Positions 1 through 8,666 of a stretch of DNA of 64,000 nucleotides are shown here, piece after piece. The notes below the pieces were generated by a model that was given only the letters and a program-made list of their open reading frames with translations, ran no database searches and was not told the DNA's origin. The position numbers were made by a program, and so were the translations under genes. Every line of letters starts with the position of its first letter. Positions within the stretch are counted from its first letter, which is position 1. Origin of the DNA: Microbacterium pumilum (lineage in GTDB: Bacteria; Actinomycetota; Actinomycetes; Actinomycetales; Microbacteriaceae); NCBI RefSeq assembly GCF_039530225.1, contig NZ_BAAAOH010000001.1, forward strand, positions 1,674,001 through 1,738,000. The letters run 5' to 3'.

Positions 1-332
1 GTGCTCTTGATGTAGATGAGCTTGGGCATCGTCGCCGGCGCCAGGTTGTACTCGTCCTCGAGCCCCGAGACCTCTTCGTCGGGAGCGACCCATCCGTAGC
101 TCTCGGCGTAGATGCCCACGAAGACGTCGGACTGCGCGAGGTAGGAGCGATAGAGCGCGCGGGGAGGGTGGGGGCGGGCGCCCAGCTCGAACATCACGGG
201 GGCGAGGTGGATGCGCTCGATCGCAGCGCGGGCTGCCCGCCGCTCGTCGGCGAGCTCGCGCAGGGTCGAACTCACGAAGACGCGCAACCGCTGATCCGGG
301 GTGCGGATCCCTGGCCCCGGCAGCGCGCTCAT
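1..332 (-). CDS. DUF4062/STAND ATPase paralogue, array copy 4 (partial, N-terminus only)
   Basis: This is the last visible member of a leftward array of large signalling ATPases; it runs off the left edge, so only about 110 N-terminal residues are seen. The start is the ATG whose complement is at 330-332, giving a protein that begins MSALPGPGIRTPDQ and aligns with the other copies. The visible part is a DUF4062 domain with the hallmarks VFVSSTLRELADERR, SDVFVGIYAESYGW and LEDEYNLAP. It begins only 7 bp after the stop of the upstream paralogue at 340-2967, so the two are surely co-transcribed. By homology the rest should be a P-loop ATPase and a TPR-like region. The DUF4062 assignment is firm; the function is not known. 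Confidence 0.85.
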   Translation of the reverse strand, partial: MSALPGPGIRTPDQRLRVFVSSTLRELADERRAARAAIERIHLAPVMFELGARPHPPRALYRSYLAQSDVFVGIYAESYGWVAPDEEVSGLEDEYNLAPATMPKLIYIKS

Positions 333-339
333 CCGGCCC

Positions 340-2967
340 TCACCACTCGGTCAGGGACTGCTGCACGGCGGCGGCTTCGGCTTCCGGAAGCGCGAGCGCC
401 ACCGCTTCGGCGACCGTCAGCTCGGCACCGCGGCGTTCGCCGGCGGCGACGGAATCCGGAGCGACGGCACGGATCGCGTCGAGCTGCGGCGTGTGGACGC
501 GGAAGGCCTCCGCGTCGAACACGCCGATGCGATGACGGATGGCGGCGGCCACCGCCGACAGTGTGCCGGCGCGTGCGCCCTCGCCGCGTGCGGCTGCGAC
601 GGCGCAGAGTCCCTCGAGTCCGTACGCGATGCCCTCCTCGTGGTGCAGCCGGATCGAGACGAGGAGCGTCCGGATGCAGCCGTCCTCGGCGGCATCCACC
701 TCACCGCGAAGCAGCAGCAGCCGGGCTTGATGGTTGCCGGCGACCGACAGGGTGAACAGGTCGCCGCTCGCCTCTGCGATCTCGGTCGCGCGGTTGAAGC
801 GGGCCAGCGCCTCGTCGGGCTGGCCGACCAGCCACGCGAGGCGCCCACGAGAGACCTCGGTGATGCCCTCCGCCCACGTGTTGCCGAGCGCGTGCAGTCG
901 TTGCACGGCCTCGGTGAGCTCGAGGTCCGCCGTCTTCACATCGGGCATCGGCAGGGTCAGGCGTGCCGTCGCCCGCGCCGCCAGGGCCATCGTCGAGGCA
1001 TCCTCGTCGCCGCTCTCGGCGAACAGTCGGACGCACTCGCCGATCCCGGCGACCACCCCGTCCGACGGGCGCTGCCACATCTCGCCCCACAGCGCGAAGA
1101 ACCAGGCGACCGCCCTGGTGTGCTGCGTGATCGGGCGCTCCTTGCCGAGCAGCTCGAGCATCCACACCCGCACCTCGGCGAAGAACCCGGCGATCCACCA
1201 GTAGATCAGCAGGCTCCAGGCGAAGTCGCCCGCGTCATCGAGCCGGTCGGTGTAAACGAGGTGCCGCACCGCGGCCCGCAGGTTCGGCAGCTCGAGACCC
1301 AGCTGGGCGACGGCATCCGCCTGGCCGGCCCCTCTCAACCCGGGCGCGACGCGCGCCACGAAGCCGCGATAGTAGTCCGCATGCGCGGCGCGGACGACGT
1401 CGGCGTCGCCGCGGGCCCGAAGCCGTCCGATCGCGTACTCGCGCACGATCGCGAGCAGCGAGAACACCGACCTGCCGTCGATCTCGGCCTGCTTGACCAG
1501 CGAGGCATCGACGAGGGCGGCGAGGCTCTCGAGCCCTGTGCCGTCCCACGATCTGCCGACCCCGACGGCTTCGACCGCCTCGAGGGTGAAGCGGGTCGCG
1601 AAGACGCCCAGGTCGTCGAGCAGATCGCGATGGATGTCGGGGAGCAGGCTCACGCTCCAGTCGATCGCCGCCCGGATCGTCCGATGCCGCTCGGGCAGGT
1701 CGCGCGCGGCCGCCGTCAGCAGCGGCAGGGTCTGCTCGAGACGGTCGGCGATTCCGCGCGGGTTCAGCAGGCGCACTTTGGCCGCGGCGAGCTCGATCGC
1801 GAGCGGCAGTCCCTCGAGCCGCCGGCAGATGTCCGCGATGTCGGCGGCGTTCTCTTCGTTGATGGTGAAGCCGGGCTTCACCGCGCTGGCGCGATCGACG
1901 AACAGCATGCACGCCGACGACCGCAGGGTGCGGTCCAGACTCGGTGACGCGGTGGCATCGGGGGTCGGCAGACTCACGACGTCGTAGACCTGCTCGCCGC
2001 GGATCCGCAGCACGACCCGGCTCGTGACGAGGAACTTTGCGAGCGGCGCCGCGGTGGACAGGCGCACCAGGACGGGCGCCGATTCGACGATCTGCTCGAA
2101 GTTGTCGAGCACGACGAGCACGCGGCGCCCCGCGAGGGCATGCGCGATGCGCCCTTCGAGAGCGGCTTCTCCGTTGTCGCGGATGCCGAGCGTGTACGCG
2201 ATCGTCGGCACGAGAAGGCCCGGCTCGAGCACGCCCTCCAGAAGCACGAAATACATCCCGTCGGGGAACAGATCCTTCGTGGCGCGGGTCGTCTCTATCG
2301 CGAGACGGCTTTTTCCCACCCCGCCGGGGCCGATGAGGCTCACGATCCGGGTCTGGTCGCGCTCGAGGATGGATCGGACGCGCGCGACATCGTCCTCGCG
2401 TCCGATCGTCGCGGTATACGGCACCGGGATGCGCTGCGGGGGCGATGCCGCGGACGCGGGCGACTCAGCGGAGTCCGTCCTTCGCGTCTCGTCGAAGCGC
2501 TCGGCGAGGAGCGTCGCGAGATCTCCGGCGACCTGCTCTTCGAGGCCCGCCGCCGTCTCGAACGGCAGGTAGGCGGCGGTGTCATCGGAGCGGATGCGCT
2601 CGATCAGGTCGAGCAGCCGCTCATCGCGGTGCTCGCTCGCCTTGATGTAGATGAGCTTCGGCATCGAGGCCGGCGCCAGGTTGTACTCGTCCTCGAGACC
2701 GGAGACCTCCTCGCCGGGAGCGACCCAGCCGTAGCTCTCGGCGTAGATGCCGACGAACACGTCGGACTGCGCGAGGTATGCCCGGTAGAGTGCGCGGGGC
2801 GGGTGGGGGCGGGCGCCGAGTTCGAACATGACCGGTGCGAGGCGGAGTCGCTCGATGGCCGTGCGCACCGCGCGCCGTTCGTCGGCGAGCTCGCGCAGCG
2901 TCGAGCTCACGAACACCCGGAGTCGCTGGTCCGGCGTCCGGATCACCGTTGCTTCCCTGCCCGTCAT
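340..2967 (-). CDS. DUF4062 - STAND/NB-ARC ATPase - TPR-like protein, array copy 3
   Basis: An 875-residue protein, second to last in the leftward array. Residues about 14-115 are a DUF4062 domain. Residues about 185-400 are a STAND-class P-loop ATPase: Walker A GPGGVGKS at 213-220, Walker B VLVVLDN at 283-289, a sensor FLVTSR at 312-317 and the NB-ARC-like GLPLA at 386-390. A winged-helix-like stretch (430-515) and an alpha-helical TPR-like region follow to the end. The ATPase and TPR parts resemble AfsR/LuxR-type regulators, but no DNA-binding domain is visible and DUF4062 takes the N-terminal place. STAND proteins are generally ligand-triggered oligomerising switches, so sensing by the TPR part is inference. 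The reading frame stays open upstream through the next gene; the ATG at 2965-2967 was chosen because it matches the length and N-terminus of the paralogues. Candidate defence or signalling protein. Confidence 0.9.
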   Translation of the reverse strand: MTGREATVIRTPDQRLRVFVSSTLRELADERRAVRTAIERLRLAPVMFELGARPHPPRALYRAYLAQSDVFVGIYAESYGWVAPGEEVSGLEDEYNLAPASMPKLIYIKASEHRDERLLDLIERIRSDDTAAYLPFETAAGLEEQVAGDLATLLAERFDETRRTDSAESPASAASPPQRIPVPYTATIGREDDVARVRSILERDQTRIVSLIGPGGVGKSRLAIETTRATKDLFPDGMYFVLLEGVLEPGLLVPTIAYTLGIRDNGEAALEGRIAHALAGRRVLVVLDNFEQIVESAPVLVRLSTAAPLAKFLVTSRVVLRIRGEQVYDVVSLPTPDATASPSLDRTLRSSACMLFVDRASAVKPGFTINEENAADIADICRRLEGLPLAIELAAAKVRLLNPRGIADRLEQTLPLLTAAARDLPERHRTIRAAIDWSVSLLPDIHRDLLDDLGVFATRFTLEAVEAVGVGRSWDGTGLESLAALVDASLVKQAEIDGRSVFSLLAIVREYAIGRLRARGDADVVRAAHADYYRGFVARVAPGLRGAGQADAVAQLGLELPNLRAAVRHLVYTDRLDDAGDFAWSLLIYWWIAGFFAEVRVWMLELLGKERPITQHTRAVAWFFALWGEMWQRPSDGVVAGIGECVRLFAESGDEDASTMALAARATARLTLPMPDVKTADLELTEAVQRLHALGNTWAEGITEVSRGRLAWLVGQPDEALARFNRATEIAEASGDLFTLSVAGNHQARLLLLRGEVDAAEDGCIRTLLVSIRLHHEEGIAYGLEGLCAVAAARGEGARAGTLSAVAAAIRHRIGVFDAEAFRVHTPQLDAIRAVAPDSVAAGERRGAELTVAEAVALALPEAEAAAVQQSLTEW

Positions 2968-3029
2968 GCCTGGCCCCACGGCGATAGCGTCCTCCCTCTG
3001 AGCCCCCGGCGCCACCGGTCCAACTGCCC

Positions 3030-5657
3030 TCACGTCTCGTCCGGCTGCCCCGGTGGGTGCGCTTGATCGTCCTCGGGCAGCGCGATGGCGACCGCCTCTG
3101 CGATGTCGAGGTCGGCGCCCGCCCTCTCGCCGGCAGCGAGGCCCTCCGGATCGCGCTCTCGAAGAGCGGCGAGCGGCATCGGGTGCACCATGAACGCCTC
3201 GACGTCGAACACCCCGATCCGCTGGCGGATCGCCCCAGCCGCCACCGAGAGCGCACCGGCACGCCAGGACTCGCCGCGGATGGCGGCGACGGCGCACATG
3301 CCCTCGAGTCCGTACGCGATCCCCTCCTCGTAATGCAGCCGCGTCGAGAGGCGCAGCAGTTCGGCGAACTCGTCTTCGGCGTCGGCGACCTCGCCGCGGA
3401 GGAAGTTCAGCCGTGACCGCAGGACGCCGGCGACAACGACCGTGAAGAGGTCTTCGCCGGCCTGGGCGATCTCGGTGGCGCGATCGAAATGCGCGAGCGC
3501 CTCGTCTATCCGGGCCGTCGCCCAGGCGAGGCGGCCGAGGGATACCTCGGCGATGGCCTCGCCCCACGTGTTGCCGTGATCGTGCAGAGTCGCCACCGCG
3601 CCGTTCAGCTCCGCCACCGCGGCCGCGATGTCGGGATCGGGGAACTGCATGCGGGCGGTCGCGCGTCCCGCCGACGCCATCGCCGCGGCCTCGGCATCCC
3701 CGCTCTCGGTGAACAGCCGCACGCACTCTCCCAGACCCTCCACCATGTGAGGCGACGGATGCTGCCACAGCTCGCCCCAGAGCACGAAGAACGTTGCGGC
3801 GGCCCGGGTGCGCGCGGTGATGGGCTGCTCCTTGCCGAGCAGCTCCAGCATCCACAGCCGCACTTCGGCGAACGAACCAGAGAGCCACCAGTAGATGAGC
3901 AGGCTCCATGCGGCGTCGGCGGCATCGTCGAGCCGGTCGGTGTAGATGAGGTGCCGCACTGCGGCACGGATGTTCGGAAGCTCGAGTTCGAGCGCCATCA
4001 CGGCATCGGTCTGTCCGCGCCCGCGCAGCTGGGGAGCGAGGCCCTTCACGAACTCTGCGAAGTAGTCCGCGTGCGCCGTGCGCATGCGATCGGCGTCGCC
4101 CCGGGCTTTGAGCCGCTCGATCACGTACTCCCGCACCACCGCGAGCAGTGAGAACGATACGTTGCCCGCGACCTCGGATTGCCTGACGAGTGAGCCGTCG
4201 ACGAGCGAGCTGAGCGCCTCGAGCGCCTGCCCGTCCCACGATCGCCCCACGCCGATGGCCTCCACCGCCTCGAGGCTGAAGCGAGTGGCGAAGACCCCCA
4301 GACCCTCGAGCAGGTCGCGCTCGATGTCGGGGAGCAGACTCACGCTCCAGTCGATCGTCGCGCGCATCGTGCGATGCCGCTCGGGCACGTCGCGGGCGGT
4401 GGCAGTGAGCATCGGCAGGCTCTTCTCCAGCCGCTCGGCGATGCCGGCGGGGGTCAGCAGCCGGATCCTTGCCGCCGCGAGCTCGATCGCGAGCGGGAGG
4501 CCCTCGAGGCGCCGGCAGATGTCGGCGACATCCGCGGCGTTGGCGGGGGTGACGTCGAAGCCCTGTTTGACTGCCCGCGCCCGGCTTACGAAGAGCGCGA
4601 CTGCGGATGATCGCGTGGCGCGATTGAGGCTCGCGGGAAGGTCGCCGGGAGGCGTCGTGAGCGGCTCGACCTCATAGACGCGCTCACCTCGGATCCGCAG
4701 CACGATCCGGCTCGTCACGAGGAAGCGAGCGTTCGGCGCGACCGAGAACACTCGCACCAGCGCGGGCGCCGCGTCGACGATCTGCTCGAAGTTGTCGAGC
4801 ACGATGAGCACGCGCCGGTCTCCGAGTGCGCCGGACAGGCGCTCCAGGAGGGCTGACTCGCCGCTCTCGCGGATGCCCAGCGCGGCGGCGATCGTCGGCA
4901 GCAGCAGGTCGGGGTCGAGCACGGCCTCGAGGGCCACGAAGTAGGCGCCGTCGGGAAAGAGGTCCGCCGACGCGCGGCCCGCTTCGATCGCCAGCCTGCT
5001 CTTTCCGATCCCGCCCGGGCCGACCAGCGTGACCACACGATCGACGCCCCGCTCGAGCAGACTCCGCACGGCGGCGATGTCCCGCTCGCGACCGATCGTC
5101 GTGGTGCCGGGCTCCGGCAGGCGGGATGCGGGTGTCGCCGTCGGCTCGTCGGGCTCGGCATCGAGGCGGACACGCGACTGGTCGAAGCGTTCCGCGAACA
5201 TCGTGGCCAGGTCGTCGCCGAGGCGGTCGTGCAGCTCCTCCGCGGTCTGGAAGGTGAAGTAGGCCGCCATATCGTCGTCGCGAATCCGGTCCAGCAGCAC
5301 TTTGAGTCGTTCGTCGCGGTGGTCGCTCGCCTTGATGTAGATGAGCTTCGGCATCGATGGAGGCGCGAGGTTGTATTCGTCTTCGAGCCCCGAGACGTCC
5401 TCGTCGGGAGCGACCCAGCCGTAGCTCTCCCAGTAGATGCCGACGAACACGTCGCTCTGGTCGAGATACGAGCGGTACAGCTCGCGCGGTGGATGCGGGC
5501 GGGCGCCGAGCTCGAACATGACGGGGGCCAGCCGCATCCGCTCGATGGCGGCGCGCGCCGCACGTCGCTCGTCCGCGAGCTCGCGCAGTGTCGAGCTCAC
5601 GAACACCCGGATCCGCTGATCGGGCGTGCGGATCACGGGGTGCTGAACCCCGCTCAT
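3030..5657 (-). CDS. DUF4062 - STAND/NB-ARC ATPase - TPR-like protein, array copy 2
   Basis: Also 875 residues, with the same domain order: DUF4062 (about 10-115), P-loop ATPase with GPGGIGKS, VLIVLDNFEQI, FLVTSR and GLPLA, then winged-helix-like and TPR-like helices. Its N-terminal domain carries YWESYGW where the two distal copies have YAESYGW, pairing it with the promoter-proximal copy. Gaps of 62 bp to the next copy and 69 bp to the previous one fit one operon. The C-terminal third differs clearly from the other copies while the DUF4062 part is almost the same, as expected if the helical region recognises different triggers; that is inference. Function unknown; the antiviral or stress-sensing STAND class is the best guess. 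Confidence 0.9.
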   Translation of the reverse strand: MSGVQHPVIRTPDQRIRVFVSSTLRELADERRAARAAIERMRLAPVMFELGARPHPPRELYRSYLDQSDVFVGIYWESYGWVAPDEDVSGLEDEYNLAPPSMPKLIYIKASDHRDERLKVLLDRIRDDDMAAYFTFQTAEELHDRLGDDLATMFAERFDQSRVRLDAEPDEPTATPASRLPEPGTTTIGRERDIAAVRSLLERGVDRVVTLVGPGGIGKSRLAIEAGRASADLFPDGAYFVALEAVLDPDLLLPTIAAALGIRESGESALLERLSGALGDRRVLIVLDNFEQIVDAAPALVRVFSVAPNARFLVTSRIVLRIRGERVYEVEPLTTPPGDLPASLNRATRSSAVALFVSRARAVKQGFDVTPANAADVADICRRLEGLPLAIELAAARIRLLTPAGIAERLEKSLPMLTATARDVPERHRTMRATIDWSVSLLPDIERDLLEGLGVFATRFSLEAVEAIGVGRSWDGQALEALSSLVDGSLVRQSEVAGNVSFSLLAVVREYVIERLKARGDADRMRTAHADYFAEFVKGLAPQLRGRGQTDAVMALELELPNIRAAVRHLIYTDRLDDAADAAWSLLIYWWLSGSFAEVRLWMLELLGKEQPITARTRAAATFFVLWGELWQHPSPHMVEGLGECVRLFTESGDAEAAAMASAGRATARMQFPDPDIAAAVAELNGAVATLHDHGNTWGEAIAEVSLGRLAWATARIDEALAHFDRATEIAQAGEDLFTVVVAGVLRSRLNFLRGEVADAEDEFAELLRLSTRLHYEEGIAYGLEGMCAVAAIRGESWRAGALSVAAGAIRQRIGVFDVEAFMVHPMPLAALRERDPEGLAAGERAGADLDIAEAVAIALPEDDQAHPPGQPDET

Positions 5658-5726
5658 GGGGACATCATGGCAATGAAAGCCCTCCCGCGCGACGCACCTG
5701 TCCGCGGCGGGTGTCGCCGGGGCGGA

Positions 5727-8351
5727 TCACCACGGCGCCAGCGCCTGCTGGGCAGACACGTCGGCATCGGGCAGTGCCACGGCGTATGCCTCGGCGATGC
5801 TCATCTCGGCGCCTGCGCGCTCACCGGCGGCGACAGCCTCGGGGCTCGATTCGCGGAGCGCCGCGAGCGGCTGAGCGTTCGCCGCGAACCCATCGACGTC
5901 GAACACGCCGACCCGTTGCCGGACCGAGGTTGCGACGCCCGCGAGCGCGCCCGCGCGCCACGCGTCCCCCTGCATCGCGGCGATCGCGCTCAGTCCTTCG
6001 AGTGCGTACTGCGCGCCCTCGTCGTAGTGCAGCACGGCCGACAGCTGCATCGTGGTGCGGTATTCGGATGCGGCCGCACCGACGTCTCCGCCGAGCAGGT
6101 GCAGGCGGGCGAGGTTGTTCCCGGCCACGACGCGGGTGAACGTGTCGTCCTCCGCGACGCCGATGGCCGAGGCCCGCTCGAAGTGCGCGAGCGACTCAGG
6201 GAACGCCCCCCGTGCCATCGCCAGAAGTCCGAGGGCGACGTCGGCCAGCGCCTCCGCCCACCAGTCGCCGAGACGGTTCAGCGCTCCGCGGGCCGCCTGC
6301 AGGTCGGCCTCTGCCGCCGCCATGTCGAGATCGGGGAACCGCATCCGCGTGCTGCCCCGCGCGGCGAGGGCCATGGCCGCCGCATCCTCGTCGCCGCTCT
6401 CGGTGAACAGACGCGAGGCTTCGCCGAGACCATCGATGACCTGGTCCGACGGGCGCCGCCACATCTCGCCCCACATCGTGAAGAAGACCGCGATGGCGCG
6501 GGTGCGGGTCGAGATCGGATGCTGCTTCTCGAGCAGTTCGAGCATCCACAGTCGCACCTCGCTGAAGAACCCCGAGATCCACCAGTACACGATGAGGTTC
6601 CAGGCGTAGTCGCCGGCGTCGTCGAGCCGGTCGGTGTGGACCAGGTGGCGCACCGCCGCGCGGAGGTTCGAAAGCTCGAGCCCGAGCAGCCGGACGGCCT
6701 CGGGCTGCAGCGGGCCGCGCAGGTTCGGCGCTGTCCGGCTCACCAGGTCGGCGTAGAAGTCCGCGTGCGCCCGGCGCATGGCATCGGCCTCGCCGCGCGC
6801 TTCCAGGCGCCCGACGGCGTACTCGCGGACGATCGCGAGTAGCGAGAACGTCGACCTGCCGCCCAGATCGGTCTGCTTGACGAGCGACGCGTCGACGAGG
6901 TCGGCGAGGGCGTCGAGTACCTGCCCCTCCCACGTGCGGCCGGCGCTGACCGCTTCGACGGCGTCGAGCGAGAACCGCGTCGCGAACACGCCGAGGTCCT
7001 CGAGCATGTCGCGCCGCACATCGGGGAGCAGCCCTACGCTCCAGTCGATCGCGGCGCGCATCGTGCGGTGGCGCTCCGGCAGGTCACGCGACGCAGCGGT
7101 CAGCAGGGGCAGACTCTGCTGCAGGCGCTGGTCGATCGCCGCGGGATTGAGCGCCCGCGATTTCGCAGCGGCGAGCTCGATCGCGAGCGGGAGCCCTTCA
7201 AGCCGGCGGCAGATGCTCACGATGTCTGCGGCGTTGCGCTCGGTGAGCTCGAAGTCGGGTCGCACCGCCTGAGCCCGGTCGACGAACAGCGCCACGGCCG
7301 ATGAGCGCAAGGCTCGGTGCACCGTCGCCGGCTCAGTCTCGGCGGGAGTCGACAGACCCTCCAGTTCGTACACCTGCTCGCCGCGGATGCGGAGCACGAC
7401 GCGACTGGTGACGAGGAAGGTGGCGAGGGGTGCGGCGGTGTAGAGCCTGACGAGGACGGGTGCGGCATCCACGATCTGCTCGAAGTTGTCGAGGACGATC
7501 AGCACCCGCTTTCCGTCGAGGGCGCGGGCGATCCGGTCCTCGAGATCGACATCGCCGGCGTCGCGCACTCCGAGCGAGTAGGCGATGGTGGGCAGCAGCA
7601 GACCCGGCTCCAGCACGCCCTCGAGCAGCACGAAATGCACGCCGTCACGGAACAGGTCGGCGCTCGCCCGGGCGACCTCGATCGCGAGGCGGCTCTTGCC
7701 GATCCCGCCCGGGCCCACGAGGCTCACGAGGCGGTCGGCGCCCGCGGCGAGCAGATCGCGCACGCGACGGACATCCTCCTCGCGGCCGATCGTGAGGGTG
7801 TACGGGACGGGAACCCGGCCGGGGAGTGCGGCGGCGGGCACGGCGTCGGCATCGTCCGCGGCATCCTGCTGCGAAGCGTCGAACCGCTCCGCCAGCAGGG
7901 TCGCGAGATCGTCCGCGATCCGATCCTGCAGCTCGTCGGACGTGCTGAACGGCAGGTACGCCGCGTGATCGTCCGCCTGGATGCGAGCGATGAGGGTCTT
8001 GAGTCGCTCATCGCGGTGCTCGCTCGCCTTGATGTAGATGAGCTTCGGCATCGATGAGGGCGCGAGGTTGTATTCGTCTTCGAGCCCCGAGACGTCCTCG
8101 TCGGGGGCGACCCAGCCGTAGCTCTCCCAGTAGATGCCGACGAACACGTCGCTCTGCTCGAGGTACGAGCGGTAGAGCTCCCGTGGGGGATGCGGGCGGG
8201 CGCCGAGCTCGAACATCACCGGGGCGAGCCGCATCCGCTCGATGGCGGCGCGCGCCGCACGTCTCTCGTCCGCGAGTTCGTGCAGGGTCGAACTCACGAA
8301 CACCCTGATCCGCTGGTCGGGCGTGCGGATCATGGGGTGCACCCCAGTCAT
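5727..8351 (-). CDS. DUF4062 - STAND/NB-ARC ATPase - TPR-like protein, array copy 1 (promoter-proximal)
   Basis: An 874-residue first gene of the leftward operon. Domains as in the other copies: DUF4062, Walker A GPGGIGKS, VLIVLDNFEQI, FLVTSR, GLPLA, then winged-helix-like and TPR-like helices. The frame stays open far upstream, antisense through rpoB, so length does not fix the start. ATG at 8349-8351 (MTGVHPMIRTPDQ) was chosen by alignment with copy 2. In-frame ATGs at 8358-8360 and 8361-8363 are alternatives, and no clear Shine-Dalgarno precedes any of them. The promoter at 8421-8449 would give a leader of roughly 60 nt. The gene diverges from rpoB. Confidence 0.9.
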   Translation of the reverse strand: MTGVHPMIRTPDQRIRVFVSSTLHELADERRAARAAIERMRLAPVMFELGARPHPPRELYRSYLEQSDVFVGIYWESYGWVAPDEDVSGLEDEYNLAPSSMPKLIYIKASEHRDERLKTLIARIQADDHAAYLPFSTSDELQDRIADDLATLLAERFDASQQDAADDADAVPAAALPGRVPVPYTLTIGREEDVRRVRDLLAAGADRLVSLVGPGGIGKSRLAIEVARASADLFRDGVHFVLLEGVLEPGLLLPTIAYSLGVRDAGDVDLEDRIARALDGKRVLIVLDNFEQIVDAAPVLVRLYTAAPLATFLVTSRVVLRIRGEQVYELEGLSTPAETEPATVHRALRSSAVALFVDRAQAVRPDFELTERNAADIVSICRRLEGLPLAIELAAAKSRALNPAAIDQRLQQSLPLLTAASRDLPERHRTMRAAIDWSVGLLPDVRRDMLEDLGVFATRFSLDAVEAVSAGRTWEGQVLDALADLVDASLVKQTDLGGRSTFSLLAIVREYAVGRLEARGEADAMRRAHADFYADLVSRTAPNLRGPLQPEAVRLLGLELSNLRAAVRHLVHTDRLDDAGDYAWNLIVYWWISGFFSEVRLWMLELLEKQHPISTRTRAIAVFFTMWGEMWRRPSDQVIDGLGEASRLFTESGDEDAAAMALAARGSTRMRFPDLDMAAAEADLQAARGALNRLGDWWAEALADVALGLLAMARGAFPESLAHFERASAIGVAEDDTFTRVVAGNNLARLHLLGGDVGAAASEYRTTMQLSAVLHYDEGAQYALEGLSAIAAMQGDAWRAGALAGVATSVRQRVGVFDVDGFAANAQPLAALRESSPEAVAAGERAGAEMSIAEAYAVALPDADVSAQQALAPW

Positions 8352-8420
8352 GTGCAACATCATGAACCCATGCACCGTGATGCGTCTACGATCAGAGGCG
8401 GAAATCCGGTTGCGGTCGCG

Positions 8421-8449
8421 GTTATACCGCAGCATTCGCAACTCGTCAA
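8421..8449 (-). promoter_or_regulatory. Promoter of the DUF4062/STAND operon
   Basis: On the minus strand, TTGACG (complement of 8444-8449), a 17 bp spacer and TATAAC (complement of 8421-8426) form a near-consensus housekeeping sigma promoter reading leftward into the array. Its -35 box lies 9 bp from the -35 box of the rpoB promoter. Confidence 0.75.
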
Positions 8450-8458
8450 GAATCCGAC

Positions 8459-8487
8459 TGGACATACCGCGACATCCGCCGTATAGT
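8459..8487 (+). promoter_or_regulatory. rpoB promoter
   Basis: TGGACA at 8459-8464, a 17 bp spacer and TATAGT at 8482-8487 make a good sigma-70-like promoter. It implies a leader of roughly 170 nt before rpoB and expression of rpoBC from its own promoter. Confidence 0.75.
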
Positions 8488-8666
8488 AGGTAGTTGCGCT
8501 CTTGGATTCCCCCTGCCCTCATATGGTGGTCGGCTGTGCCTGCGTGCCCCCGCTTCTTCGCCGTGCGTGCGAAGCGGAGTGTGGCGCCAGGTTTCGGGGA
8601 ACAACGAGCACTCCACCCTGACGACAAGGAATCGAGCCCCGCCCCGGGCCCACGGAGGTAATCCCC

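Larger units (their letters stand above)
8352..8666. other. Divergent intergenic region between the STAND array and rpoB
   Basis: A 315 bp gene-free stretch. It holds the back-to-back promoters described separately, then about 170 bp of rpoB leader. The GGAGG at 8654-8658 is the rpoB ribosome binding site, 8 nt before the TTG start. No small ORF or further convincing structure was seen. rplJ-rplL, which commonly precede rpoB in actinobacteria, are not here. Confidence 0.7.

Noticed and set aside
301-1947. 548-codon plus-strand frame opposite array copies 3 and 4
   Set aside because: Shadow of the STAND genes; no recognisable domain.
2968-4239. N-terminal extension of array copy 3 into copy 2
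   Set aside because: The sequence is an out-of-frame reading of the neighbouring paralogue; the conserved N-terminus begins at 2967.
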